Shown here: one piece after another, positions 15,729 to 24,795 of the stretch
Position numbering within the stretch: the first letter of the stretch is position 1
Layout: the number at the start of each line of letters is the position of its first letter
NCBI GenBank assembly: GCA_934131695.1
Contig: CAKOZV010000010.1
Coordinates: 1 to 40,144 of the forward strand
From: an uncultured Bacilli bacterium
GTDB lineage: Bacteria > Bacillota_I > Bacilli_A > RF39 > UBA660
Length of the DNA: 40,144 bases
Direction of reading: 5' to 3'
Notes under the pieces: generated by a model
The model's input: the letters and a program-made list of their open reading frames with translations, nothing else
Told to the model about the DNA's origin: nothing
The model's database searches: none
Position numbers and translations under genes: made by a program

Positions 15729-16901
15729 CTATTTATATAGTATATCCAAATCTACTAAAGTATCTATCCCTTCTACTTTACCTCTATCAGTCTTCTGCCA
15801 AACATTATAGTCTTTTTGATAAGTAGTAGTATCTGTATAGTGAGCTAACCAAGTAGCATAGTTATTATTAGTAAAAACATTTTCCAAGTAGTATTTACTA
15901 CCATATAGCATCCCTTGATAATTTTCTTTTTCAATAGTAGTAAGGAAGGTTGATACCACCTCTTCTAGATGATAAAAGGATAGATTAAACTCCTGATAGA
16001 TAGAAAAGTTTTCCCAATCAAAGACAACTGGTAAAGCTAAGTCATTTCCATTTAATTCTTTTAAGACAAACTCAGCTTCCTTCTTGGCATCCTTCTTATC
16101 CTTAGCATAAGAATAGAAATAAACTCCTGTTTTAATACCTGCTTTCTTAAAGCCTTCTAGGTTTCTTTTAAATTTAGGATCAAGGACAAACTCACCATCA
16201 ATACCACGTCTTGTACCTATTCTAATGAAAGCAAACTCAACACCTGCTTCTTTTACTTTATCATAATCAATATCACCCTGCCACTTAGATACATCTATAC
16301 CAATTAACGTATTATCAGTCTTATTCTCGTTATAAAAATCTTTAAAATCAATTGTCTCTTTATTACTAGGCGTTTGATAATCACTCTTTTCTCTTACTGT
16401 AATAGTAAAGTCGCTTCTTGTAACATTTCCACTAGAATCTATCGCTTCATAAACTAACGGATAATCTCCTAGTGTATTAAAGTCATAGTTACCTACTACT
16501 TGACAAGTAGGCTTATCATCATAGTTATCACCACAAAATACTTCTTTAGCAAAGTCTTCAGTAGAGCCTAAATCAACATAGTATAAGCTACTTAAAGAGA
16601 TAACTGGTGGAGTTGTATCTACTACTTCATAAGTAAATGTGTAGCTAGCTAGACGATTATCATCATTCTTATAGTTAAGGGTATAAGAATGCTTTCCTAC
16701 TTTTTTAGTATTTAACTTTTTATTCTTAAAAGTACCATTAATTGATTTAATAACACTATCTAGTTCTACTTCACTATAGACATCAAAAGTCAAATCATCA
16801 CTTAAACTTACTTCTACTTTAACTTTCTGATTAGCTAGAAAGATAATAGTAATAATTAATAAACTAGCTACTAAGAAAAGAGCTATTATTGATTTTCGCA
16901 T
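15729..16901 (-). CDS. Membrane-anchored GH25 lysozyme with Ig-like domains
   Basis: 390 residues. The N-terminal signal anchor is SIIALFLVASLLIITIIFLA. Next come two strand-rich domains: about residues 30-90, and about 95-170 with VVDTTPPVISLSS and AIDSSGNVTRSDFTITV, the DUF5011/HYR-like Ig fold. The glycoside hydrolase 25 muramidase domain (about 195-390) has GIDVSKWQGDIDYDKVKEAG with the first catalytic Asp, AFIRIGTRRG, KTGVYFYSYA and VVFDWEN with the second acidic pair. It should cut the beta-1,4 link between N-acetylmuramic acid and N-acetylglucosamine outside the membrane, for wall remodelling. No lipobox is present. Its start overlaps the mutS stop by 16 bases, so it is coupled to mutS, which is an odd partner. 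Confidence 0.93.
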   Translation of the reverse strand: MRKSIIALFLVASLLIITIIFLANQKVKVEVSLSDDLTFDVYSEVELDSVIKSINGTFKNKKLNTKKVGKHSYTLNYKNDDNRLASYTFTYEVVDTTPPVISLSSLYYVDLGSTEDFAKEVFCGDNYDDKPTCQVVGNYDFNTLGDYPLVYEAIDSSGNVTRSDFTITVREKSDYQTPSNKETIDFKDFYNENKTDNTLIGIDVSKWQGDIDYDKVKEAGVEFAFIRIGTRRGIDGEFVLDPKFKRNLEGFKKAGIKTGVYFYSYAKDKKDAKKEAEFVLKELNGNDLALPVVFDWENFSIYQEFNLSFYHLEEVVSTFLTTIEKENYQGMLYGSKYYLENVFTNNNYATWLAHYTDTTTYQKDYNVWQKTDRGKVEGIDTLVDLDILYK

Positions 16902-19459
16902 TCGTCAGTTTTCATCTCCTCTTTTAATCTATATAAGAAGTTTAAAGCATCCATTGGACTCATCTCTAACGGATTAATCGCCTTTATTTTGTCTAGATAT
17001 TTATCGTCTTTATTAATCTCTTCTTCTTTTTCTAAATCAAATAAACTAGTCTGAGTATAAATAGTTTCTCTCTTTTCTTGATTTTCATACACTTCAAGTA
17101 TTTCTTCTGCCCTTTTTATTAAAGATTTAGGAAGATTTGCTAAACTTGCTACATTTATACCATAACTCTTATCAACTGAGCCACTTTTTATCTTATGAAG
17201 GAAAGTTAGTTTACCATCTTCTTCAATCGCTGATACATGAACATTCTTTAAATGCGATAAATTACTAGATAATAGTGTTAACTCATGATAGTGTGTAGAA
17301 AATAATGTCTTAGCCCCAATATTATCATGGATATATTCAAGTATTGCTTGTGCAAGACTCATTCCATCATATGTAGCAGTACCTCGTCCTAACTCATCAA
17401 ATAAGATTAAACTGTTCTTAGTAGCTCTTGATATTGCCATATTAGCTTCTTTCATCTCAACCATAAAAGTACTTTCCCCACTAACTAAATCATCACTAGC
17501 CCCTATTCTTGTAAAGATTTTATCAAATATAGGTATAATACAACTCTTAGCTGGAACAAAAGATCCTATCTGAGCCATAATAACAGTAATAGCAAGCTGA
17601 CGCATATAAGTTGATTTACCAGCCATATTAGGTCCTGTAATAAGTAAGATAGAGGTATCTTGATCCATTAAAATATCATTAGCAACATACTTTTCATTCT
17701 TCTTAGCCATCACCTCTTCTACTACCGGATGACGACTTTCTACTATTTTTATTTCATTCTTATTACTTAAAACTGGTTTTACAAAATGATAAGTATCTGC
17801 TACAAACGATAAAGAAGAAAGCATATCAATCTCTGCTAAAACATTAGCACACTTCTGTAAAGGTACAACATATCTTTTAACTACTTCTCTTATTTGCATA
17901 AATAATTGATACTCTAAATTAATTATCTTCTCTTCAGCTCCTAAGATAATACTTTCTTTCTCTTTTAATTCTTTAGTAGTAAATCTTTCACAATTAGATA
18001 GAGTCTGTCTTCTATCATAACCAAACTCTTCCCTTACTAAATTACATTGTCCTTTACTTATCTCAATATAGTAACCAAAGACTTTATTGTAACCAACCTT
18101 TAAGTTCTTAATACCAGTTCTTTCCTTCTCTTTTTGTTCAAGTTCTAATAAGAAGTCTTTACTACCACTTGATAAGTCTCTTAACTCATCTAACTCACTA
18201 TTATAACCTTTCTTTATCAAGTTACCTTCTTTTAAAGAGATAGGTGGTTCTTCATTTAAACTACTATCTAATAATGATACTAAATCATCAAAAGTAGCTA
18301 ATTCTTTATCATACTTTATCTCTTCTAGTATTTTCTTTACAGTAGGTAGTGCTTTTAAACTAGAATTTAACTGTAATAAATCTCTAGCATTTAAATTACC
18401 ATAACAAACTCTTCCAATAAGTCTTTCAATATCATAAACTTGATTTAGGCTTTTCTTTAAATCATCTCTTAAAATAAACTCTGTTTGTAATACTTCTATA
18501 TAATGATATCTTCTCTCTAATTCCTTTCTATCTACTAATGGAAACTCTAGATTTTTTCGTAGTAATCTACTACCCATAGCAGTTTGATTCTTATCAAGTA
18601 ACCACAAAAGACTATAAGTTTTCTCTCTTAATCTTAAAGTTTCAGTTAATTCAAGATTTCTCTTAGTATGTTCATCTAATAATAAATGATTATTAATAAG
18701 TTCTACTTTAGCTTCTTGTAAATGCGATAAATCACCTTTTTTAGTATCTACTATATAAGCAAGTAAATGTTTAATACCTTGTTCTTTCCTTAAGTCTTTT
18801 AAATTTTTATAAATATATTTATACTTTTCTTCTTCATTATATATATTATAGATGGTAACATTTAACTGATAAGTCTTTCTAAGGGTATTAATAAAGTTTC
18901 GATCTATTTCATCACTTACAATTATCTCCCCAAAACCATGTCTAATAATCTCTTGTAATAGTTCTTGTAAACTATCATTTAAAACAGTTACATATATCTC
19001 TCCTGTAGATATATCAGCATAACTTAAAGTATAAGAATTAGCCGTATAAGTAATTGAGGCTAAAAAGTTATTCTTAGTATCATCTATCGAACTATCTAAT
19101 CTAGTTCCTCTAGTTACTATTTGAATAACTTCCCTTTTAACCATATCTTTAGCAAGTTTAGGATCTTCTACTTGTTCAACAATAGCTACTTTATAACCCA
19201 TATCAACTAACTTATCAAGATATCCTTCATAAGCTTTAAAAGGAATTCCACACATCGGAACTCTCTCTTCTAGTCCTGCTTGTTTTCCAGTCAAAGTTAA
19301 TTCCAATACTTTAGATGCTAAAATAGCATCATCAAAAAACATCTCATAAAAGTCTCCTAAGCGAAAAAAAATAATCGCATCAGGATTTTCATCTTTTATA
19401 TTCATCCACTGTAACATTACAGGGCTTAGTTTAGTTCTATCTACTTCGTTTCTTAACAT
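16886..19459 (-). CDS. mutS: DNA mismatch repair protein MutS
   Basis: 857 residues, full length. It recognises base mismatches and small loops and recruits MutL. Domain I has FFRLGDFYEMFFDDA with the mismatch-probing Phe-x-Glu. The connector and lever domains follow, then the ATPase domain: Walker A LLITGPNMAGKSTYMRQL, the SxxD loop GASDDLVSGESTFMVEM, Walker B SLILFDELGRGTATYDG and the STHYHEL switch. The ATG at 19459 is preferred over the in-frame start at 19486: GGAAG lies 7 bases before it, and the protein then begins MLRNEVDRTKLSPVM, as is normal. The promoter at 19489-19517 fits this start. It is divergent from rarA and overlaps the GH25 gene downstream. No mutL is present in this window. 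Confidence 0.97.
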   Translation of the reverse strand: MLRNEVDRTKLSPVMLQWMNIKDENPDAIIFFRLGDFYEMFFDDAILASKVLELTLTGKQAGLEERVPMCGIPFKAYEGYLDKLVDMGYKVAIVEQVEDPKLAKDMVKREVIQIVTRGTRLDSSIDDTKNNFLASITYTANSYTLSYADISTGEIYVTVLNDSLQELLQEIIRHGFGEIIVSDEIDRNFINTLRKTYQLNVTIYNIYNEEEKYKYIYKNLKDLRKEQGIKHLLAYIVDTKKGDLSHLQEAKVELINNHLLLDEHTKRNLELTETLRLREKTYSLLWLLDKNQTAMGSRLLRKNLEFPLVDRKELERRYHYIEVLQTEFILRDDLKKSLNQVYDIERLIGRVCYGNLNARDLLQLNSSLKALPTVKKILEEIKYDKELATFDDLVSLLDSSLNEEPPISLKEGNLIKKGYNSELDELRDLSSGSKDFLLELEQKEKERTGIKNLKVGYNKVFGYYIEISKGQCNLVREEFGYDRRQTLSNCERFTTKELKEKESIILGAEEKIINLEYQLFMQIREVVKRYVVPLQKCANVLAEIDMLSSLSFVADTYHFVKPVLSNKNEIKIVESRHPVVEEVMAKKNEKYVANDILMDQDTSILLITGPNMAGKSTYMRQLAITVIMAQIGSFVPAKSCIIPIFDKIFTRIGASDDLVSGESTFMVEMKEANMAISRATKNSLILFDELGRGTATYDGMSLAQAILEYIHDNIGAKTLFSTHYHELTLLSSNLSHLKNVHVSAIEEDGKLTFLHKIKSGSVDKSYGINVASLANLPKSLIKRAEEILEVYENQEKRETIYTQTSLFDLEKEEEINKDDKYLDKIKAINPLEMSPMDALNFLYRLKEEMKTDECENQ

Positions 19460-19488
19460 AATTTCACTTCCAACTTCTAACACCATCT

Positions 19489-19517
19489 ATTATAGCTAAA
19501 ATTTTGTTTTTGAACAA
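19489..19517 (-). promoter_or_regulatory. Promoter of the mutS operon
   Basis: Minus strand TTGTTC (19512-19517), 17-base spacer, TATAAT (19489-19494). It predicts a leader of about 20-25 bases before the ATG at 19459 and rules out the longer mutS start at 19486. Confidence 0.65.
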
Positions 19518-19526
19518 GAAAATTCG

Positions 19527-19535
19527 TGATAAAAT
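19527..19535 (+). promoter_or_regulatory. Extended -10 promoter of rarA
   Basis: TGATAAAAT, a TGn-extended -10 box, with a poor -35 (TTTTTG) 17 bases upstream. It lies back to back with the mutS promoter in a 97-base divergent region. Confidence 0.45.
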
Positions 19536-19556
19536 AAGTCCTAGGAAGTGATAACA

Positions 19557-20783
19557 ATGAATATGGAACCATTAGCAAAAAAACTAGAACCCAAATCTTT
19601 AAATGATGTTTTAGGACAAAAGCATTTAATTGGAAAAGGAGCAATTTTAAGAAACTTAGTAGAAAAGAAAAAACTAGTTTCAATGATTTTATATGGAAAA
19701 CCTGGTATTGGAAAAACCTCTATTGCTAAGTCTATTGTTAATGATTTATATATGCCTTATCGTTTTTTAAATGCTACTATTAATAACAAGAAAGATTTTG
19801 ATACCGTAGTTTCTGAAGCTAAAATTTATAATGGTATGATTCTTATCATGGATGAGATTCATCGTCTTAATAAGGATAAACAGGATTTACTCTTACCCCA
19901 ATTAGAAAGTGGTTTAATAACCCTTATTGGAATGACTACCTCTAACCCTTATCATGCTATTAATCCAGCTATTAGAAGTAGATGTCAGTTATTTGAACTT
20001 AACGAGTTAGAAACTACTGATATTATTGAAGGATTAAATAAAGCAGTTAAATCAAGTTATCTTGAAGGTATTACTATTGATGATGATACTATTAATTATA
20101 TTGCTAATCTAGCAGGAAGTGATCTTCGCTACGCTTATAATCTTTTAGAAATCGCTTTCTATGCTAGTAATGATCAAAAAGTAGATATTAATCTAGTAAA
20201 GCAAATAAACTCTAAACCCGTTTTCTTTAGTGATAAAAATGGTGATGGTCATTACGATGTCTTATCCGCTTTTCAAAAGTCAATTAGAGGAAGTGATGTT
20301 GATGCTAGTCTACACTATCTAGCAAGATTAATAACAGAAGGAGATTTAGATAGTATTTATCGTAGAATGAGTGTTATCGCTTATGAAGATATTGGTCTAG
20401 CTAATCCTAGTATTGGTCCAAAAGTTATAGCAGCTATAGAAGCAGCAGAGCGAGTTGGTCTTCCAGAAGCAAGAATTCCTCTTGGAACTATTGTCACAGA
20501 AATGGCTTTATCACCAAAAAGCAATTCAGCCCACCTAGCCTTAGATGAAGCAATTGAAGATATAGAAAAAGGTAATACTGGTAATGTCCCTAACCATATA
20601 AAGACTGACTCTAAAGAATATTTATATCCTCATGATTATCCTAATTCTTATGTTTATCAAGAGTATCTTCCCAAAAAACTTAAAGGAAAGAAATATTATC
20701 ATCCAAAAACAACTGGTTATGAAAAGAATATAAAGAGTTATTATGACTTTATTGAGAATATGAAAAAGAAGGCTAACAACTAG
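19557..20783 (+). CDS. rarA: Replication-associated recombination protein A (RarA/MgsA)
   Basis: 408 residues. It is an AAA+ ATPase of the clamp-loader-like family that acts at stalled forks and interacts with SSB. Motifs: PKSLNDVLGQKHLIGKGAIL at the start, Walker A LYGKPGIGKTSIAKS (residues about 46-58), Walker B ILIMDEIHRLNKDKQD, sensor 1 GMTTSNPYHAINPAIRSRC with the Arg finger, and the C-terminal tetramerisation part with YRRMSVIAYEDIGLANP and a final PKKLKGKKYYHPKTTG. ATG 19557 is chosen because AGGAAG lies 9 bases upstream; the GTG at 19548 abuts that site. It is divergent from mutS and convergent with the next gene. Confidence 0.95.
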   Translation: MNMEPLAKKLEPKSLNDVLGQKHLIGKGAILRNLVEKKKLVSMILYGKPGIGKTSIAKSIVNDLYMPYRFLNATINNKKDFDTVVSEAKIYNGMILIMDEIHRLNKDKQDLLLPQLESGLITLIGMTTSNPYHAINPAIRSRCQLFELNELETTDIIEGLNKAVKSSYLEGITIDDDTINYIANLAGSDLRYAYNLLEIAFYASNDQKVDINLVKQINSKPVFFSDKNGDGHYDVLSAFQKSIRGSDVDASLHYLARLITEGDLDSIYRRMSVIAYEDIGLANPSIGPKVIAAIEAAERVGLPEARIPLGTIVTEMALSPKSNSAHLALDEAIEDIEKGNTGNVPNHIKTDSKEYLYPHDYPNSYVYQEYLPKKLKGKKYYHPKTTGYEKNIKSYYDFIENMKKKANN

Positions 20784-20798
20784 TCTTCTTTATTTTAC
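20763..20798 (+). terminator. Terminator after rarA
   Basis: AAAGAAG / CTTCTTT stem around GCTAACAACTAG with TATTTTACTT after it; it includes the rarA stop. The convergent neighbour ends at 20803, so it may act in both directions. The stem is short and AT-rich. Confidence 0.45.
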
Positions 20799-20802
20799 TT
20801 AT

Positions 20803-21519
20803 TTACATTGTAGATATAGTAGTTGATGGAAAAATCATACCATATATAATAGAAATTACCATTACAATAAATAAACCTAAAAATATATTACCTACACTTG
20901 TACCACCTTTAGAAAAGCAAGCTAAATTTATTGCATTAGAATTGCCATTTTGATTTTGTTGTTTTATCTTTTCAACCTCATCAGTTGCATATTTTACATA
21001 AATCTTGTTAAACATCAAACCAGTAGCAAGTGCAATCACAAGCGATATTACTTTTCCTATAGATCCCAATAAATTACTTGATACAAACATTGCAGAATAT
21101 AAAACTAAACCTTGCCAAAACATTTTTCTGTAAAGTACATAAAGAGAAGAAAAGAAGAAAGCAGAGAAATTAAAATTACGTGTAGTTATCTTCTCATAGT
21201 TTTTACCAATAAATGCTTTCAAGAAAACCTCATCATCCATTGTATTAGAAAAATTTTGATTTACTACATTAATATTAGGTGTTGCTCCTTGATTAGGCAC
21301 TACCGTTTGTGCCATGTTGTTTGTATTTACACTATTTTGATTAATTCCAGTGGACGTTTGAGCAGTAAATACCCCTTGATTTTGTGACACTTGATCTGCC
21401 ATATTATTAGATTGTCCAACAGTTACAGTAGAAGAAACTTGATTAGTAGTAGCTCCTTCACCCGTTGCAAATAAGTCACTCAAAGAATTTGCATTATTGT
21501 CAGTTGATTGATTATTCAT
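20803..21519 (-). CDS. DUF2628-like integral membrane protein with disordered N-terminus
   Basis: 238 residues. The first about 95 residues are low complexity, rich in Asn/Gln/Ser/Thr (repeated NNMAQ, NQG, NTNN), and probably disordered and cytosolic. The rest begins DDEVFLKAFIGKNYEKITTR and then FNFSAFFFSSLYVLYRKMFW. This is the signature of DUF2628/zinc-ribbon-like small membrane proteins, in which a cytosolic Phe-rich entry precedes several TM helices. Two further hydrophobic segments follow (LGSIGKVISLVIALATGLMF and NIFLGLFIVMVISIIYGMIF). Function unknown. A GGAGG site lies before the ATG. It is monocistronic: convergent with rarA, with a 190-base gap to mgtC. Confidence 0.8.
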   Translation of the reverse strand: MNNQSTDNNANSLSDLFATGEGATTNQVSSTVTVGQSNNMADQVSQNQGVFTAQTSTGINQNSVNTNNMAQTVVPNQGATPNINVVNQNFSNTMDDEVFLKAFIGKNYEKITTRNFNFSAFFFSSLYVLYRKMFWQGLVLYSAMFVSSNLLGSIGKVISLVIALATGLMFNKIYVKYATDEVEKIKQQNQNGNSNAINLACFSKGGTSVGNIFLGLFIVMVISIIYGMIFPSTTISTM

Positions 21520-21709
21520 TTTTATTTACCTCCATATCATATATAACCTCTTATAATCTATCTTACCATTATAGTATAACATATGAATTTCTAATCTCTC
21601 ACTATTTTTTATAAGTTAACATTCATTTTACATATATTTATTAATATTATTTCTTAGATATGGGTTTACTTCTAAAATCTCCAGTTCTTTTCTTTCATAT
21701 TATTCACCA

Positions 21710-22429
21710 TTAAATATCTTCTTCATCTAATATTTCCTCTATATTTTTAGTATCTGTTATCTTTTTCCAACCAGATGAAGTAATTCCTGGTTCTATTACT
21801 ATTCTATTAACTAATTCTTCTAATAAAGAAGTGCCATTTTTTGGAACATTAAATGTAGCAGTTATTCTTATTTTATCATCATCTAAGTCAGTTGTATCAA
21901 TACTAATTAAACTAGCATCTGTCTTATTAGTACTTTGACTAATTAAAGTTCTAATTAAAAACTCTTGTTCTTCACTACTTACTACTTTTAACCTATATTT
22001 ATCAAACTGCATCTTTTCAATATGTTTTAAATTAAGCTTACGAGTTATATTTCTTAAAACAACATTAGCTAGTAAAATAAATAAAGTTCCAACTAATGCT
22101 TCTAAAAGAAAGCCTGCTGCACATAAAGTACCAATCGCTGCATCACACCATAAAGTAGCAGCGGTATCTAGTCCTTTGATATTACCTTTATCTTTTAAGA
22201 TAACACCAGCTCCTAAAAAACCGATACCAGATACTACTTGAGCAGCTATTCTTGATACGTCTTTAGCATTAGTAAGCAAAGAAAAGCTTACAAAAAGAAA
22301 CGATCCTAAACAGACTAATACATTAGTCCTTAAACCAATTACTCTTCTTCGCCACTGTCTTTCAAGACCTATTGCAAAACTAAGAGCAAAGGTAACTATT
22401 ATTCTTAATAAAAAATCTTGATAAATCAT
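21710..22429 (-). CDS. MgtC/SapB family membrane protein
   Basis: 239 residues. The N-terminal MgtC domain (about 1-135) has four or five TM helices and the signature FALSFAIGLERQWRRRVIGL, RTNVLVCLGSFLFVSFSLL, QVVSGIGFLGAGVILKDKG and GLDTAATLWCDAAIGTLCAA. The C-terminal soluble part (about 145-235) is ACT-like, as in longer MgtC homologues. Salmonella MgtC inhibits the F-ATPase and supports growth in low magnesium; bacterial homologues are often linked to magnesium or acid response. Here it closes the lipid operon, 4 bases after the downstream-most plsC, so a link to membrane stress is possible (inference). GGAGAGG lies about 12 bases before the ATG. Confidence 0.93.
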   Translation of the reverse strand: MIYQDFLLRIIVTFALSFAIGLERQWRRRVIGLRTNVLVCLGSFLFVSFSLLTNAKDVSRIAAQVVSGIGFLGAGVILKDKGNIKGLDTAATLWCDAAIGTLCAAGFLLEALVGTLFILLANVVLRNITRKLNLKHIEKMQFDKYRLKVVSSEEQEFLIRTLISQSTNKTDASLISIDTTDLDDDKIRITATFNVPKNGTSLLEELVNRIVIEPGITSSGWKKITDTKNIEEILDEEDI

Positions 22430-22433
22430 AATA

Positions 22434-23045
22434 TTATTTTTCCTCTCCTTCTAAATTTTCTCTCATTAATCTTTCTACTTCTTCATATAGCTTCTTATTA
22501 GCATCATCTAAGTCCATCTCTCCTACTTTAAAAGGAGTACCATATCTAATAGTTAAGTTCTTACTTCTAAATTTATAATCCCCAGTAAGACCAAAGGGAA
22601 TGATAGTAGCGTTAGTCTTTTTAGCCATTGATACGGTTCCAAACTTAAATGGTAATAGGAAAACATCTTTTGTTTTATTTCTAGTTCCTTCAGGGAATAA
22701 TCCTATAGCTCCTCCACTATTTAATACTTTCAAAGCTTTATCAGTAGCATTATGATCTTTTATACTTCTATCAACAGGAATACAACCAACTAGTTTGAAA
22801 AACCAAGCCATTTTACCGTCAAAGTATTCTTTCTTAGCCATATAGTGGATTACTCTTTTAGTAGCCATTATCGTTAGACATTGATCATAAATATGTTTAT
22901 GGTTACCTACTATTAAGATAGGTCCTTCTTTTGGTATTACTTCTTTATTAATTATCTTAGGATTATAATAAAGCCTAAATAGTACTCGCATAATAGGTGT
23001 TAATAATAAGTAGCCTATCTCTCCTTTAAATCTTTTCTTTCCCAC
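22434..23045 (-). CDS. plsC: 1-acylglycerol-3-phosphate acyltransferase (PlsC family)
   Basis: 203 residues. Block I is VGNHKHIYDQ with the catalytic His-x4-Asp. Block II is around YFDGKMAWFFKLVGCIPVDR. Block III is LFPEGTRNKTKDVFLLPFKF, and block IV follows with NATIIPFGLTGDY. It transfers an acyl chain to the sn-2 position of lysophosphatidic acid or a similar lysolipid at the inner membrane face. The start is GTG with AGGAG 8 bases upstream, overlapping the acyl-CoA synthetase gene by 20 bases. A second plsC-like gene sits at the other end of the same operon. Confidence 0.92.
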   Translation of the reverse strand: MGKKRFKGEIGYLLLTPIMRVLFRLYYNPKIINKEVIPKEGPILIVGNHKHIYDQCLTIMATKRVIHYMAKKEYFDGKMAWFFKLVGCIPVDRSIKDHNATDKALKVLNSGGAIGLFPEGTRNKTKDVFLLPFKFGTVSMAKKTNATIIPFGLTGDYKFRSKNLTIRYGTPFKVGEMDLDDANKKLYEEVERLMRENLEGEEK

Positions 23046-24795
23046 GTTCTTCTCTCCTTAGTTTATTGTTTTCTTCTTGTAGTTTTCTAAAGTCAACTTT
23101 ACCTACCATCGTTCTAGGTAGTGACTTTCTAAACTCATATTCATATACTTTGGCATATCTTGGTAAGTTTTTACTACAAAGTTCTTTTAATTCTTTAACT
23201 AGTTCCTCAGTTTCTCTATAACCTTTATTTAAGACAATAAATGCTTTTGGTACTTCTTGCTTATAAGGATGAGGAATGCCTACTACACTAGATAACATAA
23301 CTGCTGGATGCTTTTCTAATACTTCTTCTATTTGTACTGGATAAACATTATAACCAGATGTTACAATTAATCTTTTCAAACGACCGGTATACTTTATGAA
23401 ACCATTTTTGTCCATTACTCCTAAGTCACCAGAATGAAGCCAAACATTACCATCATCATGAATATGAAGAGCCCCATTAGTCTCTTTTTCGTTATTATAG
23501 TATCCTAGCATGACATTAGGTCCACTGATACAGATTTCTCCCTCACTGCCATATGGTACTTCGATATCTGACTCATTAAATATACCAATATAACAACCTG
23601 GGAAAGGAATACCAATTGAACCATATTCTAAGATATTTTTAAAGCCTAGACAAACCGCTGCTAAACATTCACTCATTCCATAGCCTTGGACAATTCTAGT
23701 ATTAGATCCGTGATCATTTAAATATTTATTAATCTTTTTTTCTAGACTAAGGCTTAAGGTGTCACCACCAGATATAATATATTTTATATAATTGAGTTTA
23801 ATCCTATCTTGTCTTTCACTCTTCATCATCGCTTCAAATAAAGTAGGAACCCCAATTACAAACTCTGGTTTATATTTCATTAGAATCTTATCAAATTCTT
23901 GTGCTTTAAACTGTGGAATTAAGATACATTCTGCTCCCACACATAGTGGTGTATAGACACAAACACCTAAACCAAAGCCATGAAAAATTGGCATTATTGA
24001 TAAACACTTATCCCCTACTTCTAACTCATCAAAAACAATCTTAGACTGTTCGGTTAGAGCAATAAAATTACCATTTGATAAAACAATTGCCTTAGGACTA
24101 CCAGTTGATCCTCCACTATGAAGCATAACCGCTGGAGAGTTTTTTCTACCTAGAAAATGATAATCACTCTTATAATTCTTACCACTATTCATAAACTGAT
24201 CCCAATAAACATATTTACTGTTATTCTTAGGTAATTTAGTTTTCAACCCTATTGATAGATTATATCCAACTTTAGTCAAGAATGGCATCGAGTCACTTGG
24301 TCTTACTAGTATTATTTTATAAACGTCTGTCTCTTCAATCACATTCTTTAGCTTATCATAATCCATATCAATCAGCACCATCATAACTGATCCTGTATTA
24401 ATTAAATCATCTCTTATTTCATTTTCACTAGCTAAAGGATGAATCATATTAGATATAGCTCCTATCTTATTTAAAGCCAGAAAAGAAATAACACCTTCTG
24501 GAGTATTAGGCATACAAATAGTTACTACATCATTCTTTCTTATTCCATAACTTAAGAAAGAATTGGCACATAAATCAACCTCTCTTAATAATTCTTTATA
24601 AGTAGTCTTTTTTCCAAAATAATCAAAAGCATTATTGTTAGGATACCTCTTCATATTTCTTTTAAAGTTATCATACAAAGATATATCTGGTATATAAAGA
24701 TTCATATCCCCTTTCTTATAATATTTACTCCAAGGAGCCTTAGGCTTCTTCTTAAACCCTAAAAATCTAAAAAATTTCATATCTAATATACTCAA
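23026..24795 (-). CDS. Acyl-CoA/acyl-ACP synthetase (AMP-binding family)
   Basis: 589 residues. It activates a carboxylic acid, probably a fatty acid, through an acyl-adenylate. Core motifs: P-loop AVMLHSGGSTGSPKAIVLSN, then SIMPIFHGFGLGVCVYTPLC, GYGMSECLAAVC, WLHSGDLGVMDKNGFIKYTG, RLKRLIVTSGYNVYPVQIEE and the catalytic Lys in RTMVGKVDFRKL. The start is TTG 24795 with GAAGG 7 bases upstream; it overlaps the previous gene's TGA (TTGA), a translational coupling arrangement. An internal ATG at 24780 lacks a ribosome site. Flanked by two PlsC-type acyltransferases, it probably supplies acyl groups for phospholipid synthesis or recycling, functionally like Aas of E. coli but split into separate proteins (inference). 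Confidence 0.92.
   Translation of the reverse strand: MSILDMKFFRFLGFKKKPKAPWSKYYKKGDMNLYIPDISLYDNFKRNMKRYPNNNAFDYFGKKTTYKELLREVDLCANSFLSYGIRKNDVVTICMPNTPEGVISFLALNKIGAISNMIHPLASENEIRDDLINTGSVMMVLIDMDYDKLKNVIEETDVYKIILVRPSDSMPFLTKVGYNLSIGLKTKLPKNNSKYVYWDQFMNSGKNYKSDYHFLGRKNSPAVMLHSGGSTGSPKAIVLSNGNFIALTEQSKIVFDELEVGDKCLSIMPIFHGFGLGVCVYTPLCVGAECILIPQFKAQEFDKILMKYKPEFVIGVPTLFEAMMKSERQDRIKLNYIKYIISGGDTLSLSLEKKINKYLNDHGSNTRIVQGYGMSECLAAVCLGFKNILEYGSIGIPFPGCYIGIFNESDIEVPYGSEGEICISGPNVMLGYYNNEKETNGALHIHDDGNVWLHSGDLGVMDKNGFIKYTGRLKRLIVTSGYNVYPVQIEEVLEKHPAVMLSSVVGIPHPYKQEVPKAFIVLNKGYRETEELVKELKELCSKNLPRYAKVYEYEFRKSLPRTMVGKVDFRKLQEENNKLRREERGKEKI

Noticed and set aside
19477..19683. Minus-strand 68-codon frame over the rarA start
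   Set aside because: Shadow of rarA and would overlap the mutS promoter.
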